A DNA stretch of 64,000 bases from Paenarthrobacter sp. JL.01a (GTDB lineage: Bacteria; Actinomycetota; Actinomycetes; Actinomycetales; Micrococcaceae). Shown here one piece after another: positions 33,716 through 41,584 of this stretch. The first letter of the stretch is position 1. Each line of letters begins with the position of its first letter. The translations under genes and the position numbers were made by a program. The DNA lies in assembly GCF_025452095.1 (NCBI RefSeq), contig NZ_CP104877.1, forward strand, positions 248,001-312,000. The letters run 5' to 3'. The notes beneath the pieces were generated by a model. That model did no database searches, was not told the DNA's origin, and was given only the letters and a program-made list of their open reading frames with translations.

Positions 33716-33780
33716 GGAGTTTTCGTACAGATAACGCCCTTATGAGGCGCTCTTAAGGGCATTAGCTGTACAAAAACTCC
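33716..33780 (+). terminator. Long stem-loop inside the sugar-acid operon
   Basis: 27-bp arms (33716-33742 and 33754-33780) with three mismatches and an 11-nt loop, between the dehydrogenase and permease genes. It may attenuate or process the message so that kinase and dehydrogenase are made in different amounts from permease and aldolase. Its stem shares ACAG-C/T-TAATGCC with the hairpin at 17261. Confidence 0.7.
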
Positions 33781-33884
33781 ACCCACCCCAGAATGCGCGA
33801 CGACGGCGATCCCCCCTTCGCCGTCGCCGCCACCTCCCGCCGGTCTGCTCAGTGGACCGGTCTGTCAAAGGAGACACCGCCCCA

Positions 33885-35351
33885 ATGAATCCCCTCGTCA
33901 ACCCGCTTCTGGTGGGGGCCGCCGATGCCCCCGCCATCAAGCCCGCAGTGGAGCTGGGTACTCCGCTGCTCCTGACCATCGCGGCTGCAGGCATCGCCTT
34001 GTTGCTGGTGTTGATCATCCGCTTCAAAATCCAGGCATTTGTTGCCTTGCTTGCCGTCAGTATCCTGGTGGGTGTTGCCGCGCAGATCCCGCTCAAGGAC
34101 ATCTTCACCGTGGTCACCAACGGCGTCGGCAGCACCATGGGCAAAGTGGCCTTGCTCATCGCCCTTGGCGCCATCCTGGGCCGCATGATTGAGGTCTCCG
34201 GTGGCGTGCAGTCGCTGGCGACCCACTTCACCGAGAAGCTCGGTGCCAAGCGGGTAGCTGTGGCCCTCACCGCCGTCGGCTTCCTCGTTGCGATCCCGGT
34301 GTTCTTCGAGGTCGGGGTCATCGTCCTGGTCCCGATCGTTTACGCCTTCGCCAAGATTGCCAAGGTCCACCCGATCAAGTTCGGCCTGCCCATGGCCGGC
34401 ATCATGCTCTCGATCCACGTCGCAGTCCCGCCGCATCCTGGCATCGTCGCAGGCGCCGGCGTATTCGGCGCCGACATCGGACTCATCACGCTCATCTCGC
34501 TGATCATCTGTGTGCCCCTCGGTTTCCTGTCCTACTGGGTTGCCAGCATCATGAACCGCAAGGATTACGAACTGCTCCCCGGCGTCAAGGCCCAAGTTGA
34601 GGAGTTCGGCTCCGATTCCCTGGTGCACGTTGGCCACGACGGCCCCGGTGCCCGCGCCGTTGCTCCGCCGCGTCCGGGCCTGATCATGTTCCTGATCGCC
34701 GCTCCGATTGTCCAAATTCTCCTCGGAACGGTGGGTACGCTCACCATTGCCAAGGACAATTACTGGTACGGCGTTGCCTCTTTCATTGGAAACCCGTTCT
34801 TCGCGCTGCTCGTTGCTGTAGCCCTGTCCTTCTTCCTGTTGGCTGTCCGCCGGCACTGGTCGCTGAAGGAAACCGGCGAGATCTTCGAAGGCGCCCTCCC
34901 GCCCATCGCTTCCATCCTGATGGTGGTCGCGGCCGGTGGTGTGTTTGGTGAGGTCCTCCGCACGTCCGGGATCGGTGCGGCGCTGTCGCACACCTTGGAC
35001 AGCCTTGGCCTTCCGGTGATCGTGCTCGGCTTCATCATTTCTCTCGCCCTGCGCGCTGCCCAGGGTTCCGCCACTGTCGCCATCGTCACGACGACGGGCC
35101 TGCTCACCTCTGCCGTCATGGAAGGCGGCTACTCGCCCGCCCAGATCGCCGTCATCGTGATCGCCATCGGCTTTGGCGCACTGGGCCTGTCCCACGTCAC
35201 CGACGCCGGGTTCTGGACCGTGATCCGCTACTACGGCCTCACCGTGTCCGACGGCCTCAAGACCTGGACCGTCCTCACCACCATCCTGGGCCTGGCAGGC
35301 TTCGTCCTCACCTATGTCGCCTGGATCCTGGTGGGAGGCCTGGCCCACTGA
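33885..35351 (+). CDS. GntP-family gluconate/sugar-acid:H+ symporter
   Basis: 488 residues from ATG 33885 (AAAGGAG ahead), with about 12-14 membrane segments. GntP signatures: GSTMGKVALLIALGAILGRMIEVSGGVQSLA, GFLVAIPVFFEVGVIVLVPIVYAFAK, MLSIHVAVPPHPGIVAGAG, ALRAAQGSATVAIVTTTGLL and GLSHVTDAGFWTVIRYYGLT. This family imports gluconate and related aldonates. In this operon it most likely brings in the four-carbon sugar acid. Its stop overlaps the aldolase start (ATG 35351). Confidence 0.94.
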   Translation: MNPLVNPLLVGAADAPAIKPAVELGTPLLLTIAAAGIALLLVLIIRFKIQAFVALLAVSILVGVAAQIPLKDIFTVVTNGVGSTMGKVALLIALGAILGRMIEVSGGVQSLATHFTEKLGAKRVAVALTAVGFLVAIPVFFEVGVIVLVPIVYAFAKIAKVHPIKFGLPMAGIMLSIHVAVPPHPGIVAGAGVFGADIGLITLISLIICVPLGFLSYWVASIMNRKDYELLPGVKAQVEEFGSDSLVHVGHDGPGARAVAPPRPGLIMFLIAAPIVQILLGTVGTLTIAKDNYWYGVASFIGNPFFALLVAVALSFFLLAVRRHWSLKETGEIFEGALPPIASILMVVAAGGVFGEVLRTSGIGAALSHTLDSLGLPVIVLGFIISLALRAAQGSATVAIVTTTGLLTSAVMEGGYSPAQIAVIVIAIGFGALGLSHVTDAGFWTVIRYYGLTVSDGLKTWTVLTTILGLAGFVLTYVAWILVGGLAH

Positions 35352-36226
35352 TGCGAGCTTCCTTGGACCAGCTGGTCACCTCCGCCCTTGCTTCCGGATC
35401 GGCCGTACCGGCGTTCACTTGTTACGACTTCACGACAGCTCTGGCCGTCGTGTCCGCAGCGGAGGAAGCCGGGCATGGCGTGATCGTGCTTGTGGCTCCG
35501 AAGACTGCTTCCACTTCCAACGGGCTGCGACTCATTTCTGCCCTCCGTGGTTTGGCTGACTCCGCCGCCGTTCCGGTATCAGTCCAGTTGGACCACGCTT
35601 CGGACGTGTCCGTGATTCTTTCTTCCGTGGATGCCGGCGCCGATGCCGTGCTGGCGGATGGTTCCTCGCTTGCCTACGCGGACAACATCGCCCTGGTCCG
35701 TGAAGTCCGAGCCGCGCTGGACGCGGCCGGCCATGCCGACGTCGTAATTGAAGCGGAACTTGGTGGCCTTGCGGGCGATGAGGACAAAGCGTTCGGCACC
35801 TCCGCGGAAGAGCCCGACGCCGGTCCCGCCGTTGCGGGGCTGACGGACCCTGCACAGGTGGCTGATTTCGTTGAACGCACCGGCGCGCAGTTGCTCGCCG
35901 TCGCCGTGGGGAACGTGCACGGGAAGTACAAGGGCGAGCCCAACATCCGCTGGGACGTGCTGCAGGAGATCGCCGCACGGACGGAGGTTCCGCTGGTGCT
36001 CCACGGTGCCTCAGGCATCCCTGCCGCGGAGTTGGCCAAGTCGCCTTCCCTGAACGTTGGCAAAGTGAACTTCAACACTGAGCTGAGGACCGGGATCCTG
36101 TCCACGCTGGAATCCGAAACGGCAACCTTCCGTGCGGACGGCGAGAATCTGCAAGGATTGCTGGCCCGCTGGAACGGTTCCGCTGCGGGCTTCGCAGGCG
36201 CCACGCTGGAGCTGCTCAGGGCCTGA
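35351..36226 (+). CDS. Class II (zinc) ketose-bisphosphate aldolase-like protein
   Basis: 291 residues of the FbaA/KbaY/GatY family: VPAFTCYDFTTALAVVSAAEEAG, VSVQLDHASDVSVILSSVDAGADAVLADGS (DHA with zinc His), EAELGGLAGDED, AVGNVHGKYKGEPNIRWDVLQEI (zinc His) and VLHGASGIPAAEL then KVNFNTELR. It starts at the permease stop. Described DUF1537 pathways for threonate and erythronate usually end with an OtnC fuculose-type aldolase or PdxA2. A KbaY-type aldolase with this kinase implies a variant final cleavage, perhaps to dihydroxyacetone phosphate and a short carbonyl or carboxylate product. Confidence 0.87.
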   Translation: MRASLDQLVTSALASGSAVPAFTCYDFTTALAVVSAAEEAGHGVIVLVAPKTASTSNGLRLISALRGLADSAAVPVSVQLDHASDVSVILSSVDAGADAVLADGSSLAYADNIALVREVRAALDAAGHADVVIEAELGGLAGDEDKAFGTSAEEPDAGPAVAGLTDPAQVADFVERTGAQLLAVAVGNVHGKYKGEPNIRWDVLQEIAARTEVPLVLHGASGIPAAELAKSPSLNVGKVNFNTELRTGILSTLESETATFRADGENLQGLLARWNGSAAGFAGATLELLRA

Positions 36227-36264
36227 CGCGCATACCGGGAATACGGGGAGGCTAGGATCAAAAC

Positions 36265-36651
36265 ATGATCCTGGCCTCCCTGATTTTTGCCCTGATTGCG
36301 GCCCTGCTGCACGTTTACATTTTCACAATGGAGTCCATCACCTGGACCCAGCCAAAGACATGGAAGACGTTCAGCATCACCTCCCAGGCTGACGCCGAAA
36401 CTACCAAGCCGCTTGCCTATAACCAAGGCTTCTACAACCTGTTCCTCGCCATAGGAGCCCTGGTTGGCATCATCGCGGTGTGGGCAGGCTCCCCGCAGGT
36501 GGGCTGGACCCTCGTCTTCAGTTCATGCGGGTCCATGCTCCTTGCCGCACTGGTCCTGGCGGCCAGTGGCAAAAAGTACCTCCGCGCAGCGGCCATCCAG
36601 GGCACAACGCCGCTGCTCGCCGTCGTGCTTGGAATCCTCGCCGTCCTTTAG
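36265..36651 (+). CDS. DUF1304 family membrane protein
   Basis: 128 residues with four predicted membrane helices. The family marks are the N-terminal ALLHVYIFTMESITWTQPKTWKTFSI and the AYNQGFYNLFLAIGALVGI segment. Widespread in bacteria; biochemical role not known. It stands alone after the sugar-acid operon. Confidence 0.88.
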   Translation: MILASLIFALIAALLHVYIFTMESITWTQPKTWKTFSITSQADAETTKPLAYNQGFYNLFLAIGALVGIIAVWAGSPQVGWTLVFSSCGSMLLAALVLAASGKKYLRAAAIQGTTPLLAVVLGILAVL

Positions 36652-36662
36652 AAGCGTAGTCC

Positions 36663-37082
36663 TCAGTGCTCCGGCGGGCCTGCCTGGGCTGCGGCCTCGT
36701 CCATCCACAGCACTTCCCAATGGTGGCCGTCGAGATCCCTGAACGCACGGCTGTACATGAAGCCAAGATCCTGGGCTTCGTAGGTTTCCGAGCCTCCCGC
36801 TTCGAGGGCCTTGTTGGCCAGCTCGTCTACCGCTTCCCGGCTGTCGGCTGAGATGGCGACGATGGCCGCCGTCGAGTTTTTGGTGTCCGCGATCGGCTGC
36901 TTGGTGAACTGGCTGAATTTGTCGTGGGTCAGCAGCATGGCGTAGATCGTGTCGCTGAAGACCACGCAAGCCGCGGTTTCGTCGGTGAAGTTCGGGTTGA
37001 TGGCGTAACCGAGCGCTGTATAGAAAGCCTTCGACGCCTCGAGGTCGCTCACGGGCAGATTCACGAAAATGGACGTAGTCAT
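36663..37082 (-). CDS. VOC-family (glyoxalase/bleomycin-resistance) protein
   Basis: 139 residues from ATG 37082; the long open frame upstream is antisense to the acyltransferase gene and not credible. MTTSIFVNLPVSDLEASKAFYTALGYAINPNFTDETAACVVFSDTIYAMLLTH and the C-terminal DLGFMYSRAFRDLDGHHWEVLWMDEAA form the paired beta-alpha-beta-beta-beta units of the VOC fold. The N-terminal type (FVNLPVSDL) matches the PhnB/YaeR-like lactoylglutathione-lyase-related group. Substrate unknown. Confidence 0.87.
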   Translation of the reverse strand: MTTSIFVNLPVSDLEASKAFYTALGYAINPNFTDETAACVVFSDTIYAMLLTHDKFSQFTKQPIADTKNSTAAIVAISADSREAVDELANKALEAGGSETYEAQDLGFMYSRAFRDLDGHHWEVLWMDEAAAQAGPPEH

Positions 37083-37262
37083 GCGTCTGATCCTGCCGGT
37101 GTTTGTGCGTTCCGTCCAGAGTTCCGCGCGCGTCTGTGGATGAAGCAGGACACGGCCGGCCTTCTGGTCCGATCCGTCCGCCTGGGCGGACAATGGAGTC
37201 AGCATGTGGGAGTCAACACCCGGGGGAGCCTGCCCGCGGGTGCCTGCCTGGTAGGGAGAGCC

Positions 37263-38606
37263 ATGAAGCAGGAGGCGTTTCCTGTAGCCGGCCCAACGGC
37301 TGCGCAGAGGGATCCGGCGATCGACCTTGTCCGCTTCACCTGCCTGCTCCTGGTGGTGGTTGCCCATTGCATGATGGTGAGTCCTGTCCTCCACAAGGAC
37401 GGCACGGTGGAGACGCGCAACGTGCTGATGGAGCAGGCGTGGTTCACCCCGGTGCTGTGGGTGTTGATGATCGTTCCCCTGTTCTTTGTCCTGGGCGGGG
37501 TCACCGGCCTGCAGTCGTGGCGGCGCTTGAAGTCTGCCGGTGGGACCGGGTTCGATTTCGCGCAGCTGCGGCTTCTCCGGCTGGTACGCCCCGCCATGGC
37601 CTTGCTGGCCGTCATGTGGGGAGGCTTGTGGATCGCGTTGCTGCTTGGTGTCCACCCGCAAGTTATCCAGCTGATGACTACCGGCGCCGCGATGCCCTTG
37701 TGGTTCCTGGCCGCGTACCTCACGGCCCAGCTCAGCATCCCGCTCATGGCCAGGTTCCATGAACGTTCGCCGCTGCTGACGTTCCTGTCACTGCTGGTTG
37801 CGGTCATCACCATCGATTCCCTCCGTGGCACCGTCCCGGTGCTGGCGTTCATCAACCTGATCTTTGTGTGGTGCGCCGTCCAGGAGCTGGGATTCATGAA
37901 AGCCGACGGCTTTTTCGAGGACCGCAGCCTGACATGGCTGGTGGGTACCATCCTTTCCAGCAATCTCGTGTTGGGGCTTGTCACAGGCGTTGGCGTGTAT
38001 GCGGGGAACATGGTGGTGAACATCAATCCGCCCAATCTGTGCCTGGTCCTGCTGGGCATCTCCCAGACCGCCACGCTGCAACTCCTGGCCCCGGGCGTGC
38101 GGTGGCTCGGCGAAGTCCGGTGGATCCGCGCGGTGATCGCCGTGGCAGGGCGTCGCTCAATGACTGTCTATTTGTGGCACCTTCCCGTGCTGGTTGGTAT
38201 GTCCGGGCTGCTGCTGCTCACCGATGTGCCGAAGCCTCCGGCCGAATCAGCTGACTGGTGGTGGGCGCGCATACCCGTTTTCTTCGCCGTCGTTGCGCTG
38301 CTCGTGCCTGTGGTGCTGCTCTTCGGCCGGCTTGAGGACCGTCCCATGGCAGCCAGCCACGCGCGCGGCCCGGCCCGGGCGGCAGTGGTGACGGCCGCCG
38401 TCGTGGTCTTTGTGCCGGTGACGGACGCAGCCCTGAACGGGCTGACGCTTGCCTTGCTGGGTGGGGGAGCGGCCTGCTTCGCGCTGTCCGTTCTGCTGCT
38501 GGGCCGGGTCCCGACGCCGGTGCTGTCGCCGGCGGAAGCGGCACCGGCCGAGGTGCGGGGCCGTACGTTGCCAGCGCACGATTTACGTGCAAACCTCGAG
38601 TCATGA
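37263..38606 (+). CDS. Acyltransferase family 3 membrane protein
   Basis: 447 residues from ATG 37263 (GGGAGAG ahead). The N-terminal DPAIDLVRFTCLLLVVVAHCMM is the Arg/His active-site region of acyltransferase family 3 (OafA-like), and about ten to twelve membrane segments follow, with VAGRRSMTVYLWHLPVLVG as the typical later motif. Such enzymes O-acylate cell-surface polysaccharides, lipids or antibiotics. Target not known. Stop overlaps the start of the GNAT gene. Confidence 0.88.
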   Translation: MKQEAFPVAGPTAAQRDPAIDLVRFTCLLLVVVAHCMMVSPVLHKDGTVETRNVLMEQAWFTPVLWVLMIVPLFFVLGGVTGLQSWRRLKSAGGTGFDFAQLRLLRLVRPAMALLAVMWGGLWIALLLGVHPQVIQLMTTGAAMPLWFLAAYLTAQLSIPLMARFHERSPLLTFLSLLVAVITIDSLRGTVPVLAFINLIFVWCAVQELGFMKADGFFEDRSLTWLVGTILSSNLVLGLVTGVGVYAGNMVVNINPPNLCLVLLGISQTATLQLLAPGVRWLGEVRWIRAVIAVAGRRSMTVYLWHLPVLVGMSGLLLLTDVPKPPAESADWWWARIPVFFAVVALLVPVVLLFGRLEDRPMAASHARGPARAAVVTAAVVVFVPVTDAALNGLTLALLGGGAACFALSVLLLGRVPTPVLSPAEAAPAEVRGRTLPAHDLRANLES

Positions 38607-38965
38607 CCGAGAATACCGATTCACTGGCCGAGTCGTTCCGCCCTGGTGTTACCACCCTCCGGAACGACAAATTTCACCGCTACGAGCTTCATGTGGACGG
38701 GGAATTGGCGGTGATTTCTCAGTTCATGGACAAGCCCGGGCACATCGATTTCATCCACACTGAGACAAAGCCCCAGTTCAAAGGACAGGGCTTGGCCAAC
38801 GTTCTGGCCCACTTTGCCCTGGATGACGTCGTGGCATCCGGAAAACGCATCATTCCGCACTGCCCCTTCATCGCCGGCTACCTGAAAAGGCATGAGGGCT
38901 ACGAGCAGGATGTTGATTGGCCCAAGGAGAAGCCCCCGGTCGAATCAGAATCGGGCAACAACTAG
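38603..38965 (+). CDS. Small GNAT N-acetyltransferase, YjdJ-like
   Basis: 120 residues. ELHVDGELAVISQFMDKPGHIDFIHTETKPQFKGQGLANVLAHFALDDVVASGKRIIPHCPFIAGYLKRHEGYEQ is the short GNAT_YjdJ (Gcn5-related) domain with the Q-x-x-G-x-G/A acetyl-CoA loop and the C-P-F...Y...H signature. Substrate unknown. ATGA overlap with the acyltransferase gene implies translational coupling. Confidence 0.9.
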   Translation: MTENTDSLAESFRPGVTTLRNDKFHRYELHVDGELAVISQFMDKPGHIDFIHTETKPQFKGQGLANVLAHFALDDVVASGKRIIPHCPFIAGYLKRHEGYEQDVDWPKEKPPVESESGNN

Positions 38966-38975
38966 CCGCCTTGAA

Positions 38976-39548
38976 TCAATCCCCGCGAACGCCCGGGGAA
39001 GATGGTTTCCGGCGCGGCGAAACCGACGTGACGATCGTGGAGCTCCAGAAGCCCAGCCCTGGGCGTGTCGGAGGTATTGGCAAGGTGGGACGTGCGCCGG
39101 AAAGCGCCACCATGGCGTCGTGTTCGTCGAGAACTTCCTGGCCCAGGCACCATGCCCTGACCTGCATCGCACTCACGAGGCTTCCCCCGTGGACGTGGTC
39201 GGCCTCTGTGACTCGATACGAGAAACTGCGCATCACGCCTTCGCCGGGAGCCAACGAGCCGACAGACAGGTGGCGGCGGTCCGGGCTGGAGGTGTAGGCG
39301 AGGGTTTCCATGGCCTCATTGGTGAAGGACCGCGGAACAAGTCGAATGTTACGAAGATGACAGGTGGACTCATTCATGATCCAGGCCGTGAAGATCACCG
39401 TCTCTCCGGGTACGGCTGTGGGCTTGTCCGCACCGTGGACCAATGTGATGCATTTCGACTGGCCGCCGATGGATCTGCACCCGTAAAGACGGGCGCCTGG
39501 AACAGCCGTTGCCGCACTTCGTGAACGGGTTGCCGCCCCTGTCCGCAT
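38976..39548 (-). CDS. Protein with one DUF11-like beta-sandwich domain
   Basis: 190 residues from ATG 39548, which has GAGGAG eight bases ahead; an upstream in-frame ATG at 39629 lacks such a site. Residues about 40-150 (PTAVPGETVIFTAWIMNES, LSVGSLAPGEGVMRSFSYRVTEADHVHGGSLVSAMQVRA) align in pattern with the repeat unit of the giant adhesin (VGDVITYTFTAKNTG ... LLPGQTVTATATYAVTQADIDAGHVANSA). Yet there is no visible signal peptide, membrane helix or sorting signal, and the C terminus is Arg/Ser/Pro-rich. It diverges from the sigma-fusion gene, so it belongs to the surface locus; secretion or function is uncertain. Confidence 0.6.
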   Translation of the reverse strand: MRTGAATRSRSAATAVPGARLYGCRSIGGQSKCITLVHGADKPTAVPGETVIFTAWIMNESTCHLRNIRLVPRSFTNEAMETLAYTSSPDRRHLSVGSLAPGEGVMRSFSYRVTEADHVHGGSLVSAMQVRAWCLGQEVLDEHDAMVALSGARPTLPIPPTRPGLGFWSSTIVTSVSPRRKPSSPGVRGD

Positions 39549-39668
39549 CGAACGGACTCCTCTGGCCACAGAAGACCTTCCCCTAAAACGCGTGACTGCC
39601 CGGGCCCTGCCCGGGGTGTAAAACTTCATGCTTCTTTAGTGCGCTCACGGACAGTTTTATGTCGCGAA

Positions 39669-39696
39669 TTGGACGAAACTTTTCGCCCCTTATAGT
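39669..39696 (+). promoter_or_regulatory. Promoter with palindromic spacer ahead of the sigma-fusion gene
   Basis: TTGGAC (39669-39674) and TATAGT (39691-39696) are 16 bp apart, and the spacer side holds the palindrome CGAAA-CT-TTTCG (39674-39685). Transcription would begin close to GTG 39709, leaving almost no leader. The same CGAAA-N2-TTTCG element lies upstream of the adhesin gene (41453-41464). Confidence 0.6.
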
Positions 39697-39708
39697 CCTA
39701 AGTAACCT

Positions 39709-41340
39709 GTGATTCAAGTCAAGTCGCAATCCGATGTCACACTACTGTTTATGGATCAACTATTAGTGGCTGGGGCCGGTGGGGCGAGCCCAAAATCGGC
39801 GGCCGGCAGCGAGAGCGATCCCCACCTCCTCAACCTGGTCCGCCAAGGCGTCACGGAAGCTTTCGACACTCTTTACCTGAGGCATGCGCAGATCGCCCAG
39901 TACGTTGCCCGCGCGCAGTCGGACAACCCCAGCGACGCCGATGACGTCGTCGCCGAGGCCTTCGCTTCCATTTTCCAGTCGTTGAAGGACGGCAAGGGCC
40001 CGCGGGAGTTTTTCCGTTCGTACCTTCTGACTGTTGTGCGCCGCACCGCGCACGAGCGCAACAGGAAAGCCAGGCTCACGCAGACGGCCGCGGACGACGC
40101 CGTACTGGACGCCGTGGTCCATGATGACGACCACGTGGTGGGTGACCTTGAGTCGAGCATCATGGCTCAAGCCTTCAAGTCCCTGCCCGAACGATGGCAG
40201 GCCGTCTTGTTCCATTTGGATATCGAAGGATTGAAGCCTGCCGCGGTCGCGCCGTTGGTTGGCCTTACCCCTAACGGCGTGTCATCCCTGGCCATCCGTG
40301 CCAGGGAGGGCCTCCGCCAGGCGTACCTGCAGCACCACATCAGCCGAAGCGTTGATGAAGCCTGTGACGAGTTCGCCAGCCAGCTCGGCAAATACGTGCG
40401 CGATGCCCTCAAACGCACGTCGCGGGAAAAAGTGGACGCACATCTGGCGGGCTGTGCCAAGTGCACGGCCTTGTTGATGGAACTGAACGATGTCCAGGGC
40501 GGTATGCGCGCCGTCCTCTTCCCCTTGGTTGCGGGCGTCGTCTTTACCCCGGCGGCAGCCGCGTCTGCGGGGTGGTCCGGGGCTGGAGCCGCAGCCGGAG
40601 CCACAGCGGCTTCAGGCAAAGCCGCAGCCGTCGGTTTCCACGGAATCAGCCAAGCCTGGAAGATCACGGCAGCCTTGGTGGTTGGCTCCGGCACTCTTGC
40701 CGGGGTGCTCACGTTGCTCCCGCAGCCGAACAACGGTTCCAGTGTCGCCGTCGCCGAAGCTCCGGCCAGTGTCCCGCCGGTCAAGACGCCGGCGCCGCTG
40801 CCGGTTCCAAGCATCACACTCGAACCAGTACCAAGTGTCGCCGCGGTGCCGCCGCCCGCGCCCGAGAGCCAGCCTCCCGCCGTCGTGATTCCGCCCGAAG
40901 AACCGCTGCGAAGGAGCGCTGTCGTGGTGGATCCGGGTGTTGTCTCTTCGACGACGGCGCCACAGACTGGCGCTGCGGCGGCACCTCTGACGCGCACGGT
41001 GGAGGCGACGTTCTCGGCCGGCAAGGGTTCGGAACCCCTTGAGCGGGAGCTGCAAATCCAGTTTTCCCTTGATGGCGACGGTTCCCTGACGTCCGGCGAA
41101 GCCGTTTTCACGTTGCCCGATGGTGTCACGTTCGTTGGTGGCCAAACGGTGGCGCCGGAGGGCTGGGACTGCAGTGCGTCAGCGCAGCAGCTACGTTGTG
41201 CCTCTGATGCGCTGGACCCAAACCAGCTGACTTTTGTCCTGACAGTGACCCTGCCTGACAACGCTGGGAGTGGAACCTTGGACTACCAGTTCGGCGGCCA
41301 GGGGATTGTCCCCAAGTCGTTCATCAGCACGTTCCACTAA
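39709..41340 (+). CDS. ECF sigma factor fused to zinc anti-sigma domain, membrane helix and extracellular domain
   Basis: 543 residues in one frame. About 40-120: sigma region 2 (AFDTLYLRHAQIAQYVARAQ, ADDVVAEAFASIFQSL). About 150-208: region 4 helix-turn-helix (SLPERWQAVLFHLDIEGLKPAAVAPLVGLTPNGVSSLAIRAREGLRQAYLQ). About 210-270: a zinc anti-sigma-like module with C219 and H245-x3-C249-x2-C252. About 315-337: one membrane helix (ITAALVVGSGTLAGVLTLL). Then a Pro-rich linker (about 345-410) and an outside beta-rich domain (about 425-543, EATFSAGKGSEPLEREL...GSGTLDYQFGGQG). The sigma part would stay at the membrane unless cut. GTG 39709 fits a promoter with almost no leader; ATG 39751 is the alternative start. 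The adhesin gene follows. Confidence 0.88.
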   Translation: MIQVKSQSDVTLLFMDQLLVAGAGGASPKSAAGSESDPHLLNLVRQGVTEAFDTLYLRHAQIAQYVARAQSDNPSDADDVVAEAFASIFQSLKDGKGPREFFRSYLLTVVRRTAHERNRKARLTQTAADDAVLDAVVHDDDHVVGDLESSIMAQAFKSLPERWQAVLFHLDIEGLKPAAVAPLVGLTPNGVSSLAIRAREGLRQAYLQHHISRSVDEACDEFASQLGKYVRDALKRTSREKVDAHLAGCAKCTALLMELNDVQGGMRAVLFPLVAGVVFTPAAAASAGWSGAGAAAGATAASGKAAAVGFHGISQAWKITAALVVGSGTLAGVLTLLPQPNNGSSVAVAEAPASVPPVKTPAPLPVPSITLEPVPSVAAVPPPAPESQPPAVVIPPEEPLRRSAVVVDPGVVSSTTAPQTGAAAAPLTRTVEATFSAGKGSEPLERELQIQFSLDGDGSLTSGEAVFTLPDGVTFVGGQTVAPEGWDCSASAQQLRCASDALDPNQLTFVLTVTLPDNAGSGTLDYQFGGQGIVPKSFISTFH

Positions 41341-41441
41341 GCACTCTCTTCCTGAAGCACAAAAGTTTTTCTCAATTTCGCGTCACGAACCGGCGAGTTC
41401 CCGTACTAGATGGTTGGGCCGCTTTGTGCCTTGTCTGATCC

Positions 41442-41465
41442 ACGAAGAATTTCGAAATATTTCGT
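41442..41465. promoter_or_regulatory. Imperfect 24-bp palindrome upstream of the adhesin gene
   Basis: Arms ACGAAGAATTTC (41442-41453) and GAAATATTTCGT (41454-41465) match at 10 of 12 positions. The nested element CGAAA-TA-TTTCG at 41453-41464 matches the palindrome in the sigma-fusion promoter. It sits 120 bp before the adhesin start inside an otherwise empty 244-bp gap. A shared regulator for both genes is inferred. Confidence 0.5.
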
Positions 41466-41584
41466 CATGAATTGCTGTGGAGATGCACAGGTCTATTGCA
41501 GCAGCCGTTTGCATCCACAGCATCACGCGAGGAACTCCGTGCTTCGACCGGGTCCCGGGGTGATCCACACAGGCAAGAGAACAT

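Noticed and set aside
33849..35348. A 499-codon open frame on the minus strand across the GntP gene
   Set aside because: Its sequence is rich in Asp, Glu, Gly and His without any domain, it mirrors the permease codon for codon, and GC-rich third positions keep the opposite strand free of stops.
36924..37262. N-terminal extension of the acyltransferase upstream of ATG 37263
   Set aside because: The added stretch is antisense to the VOC gene and non-hydrophobic, while ATG 37263 has GGGAGAG in front and begins just before the family motif.
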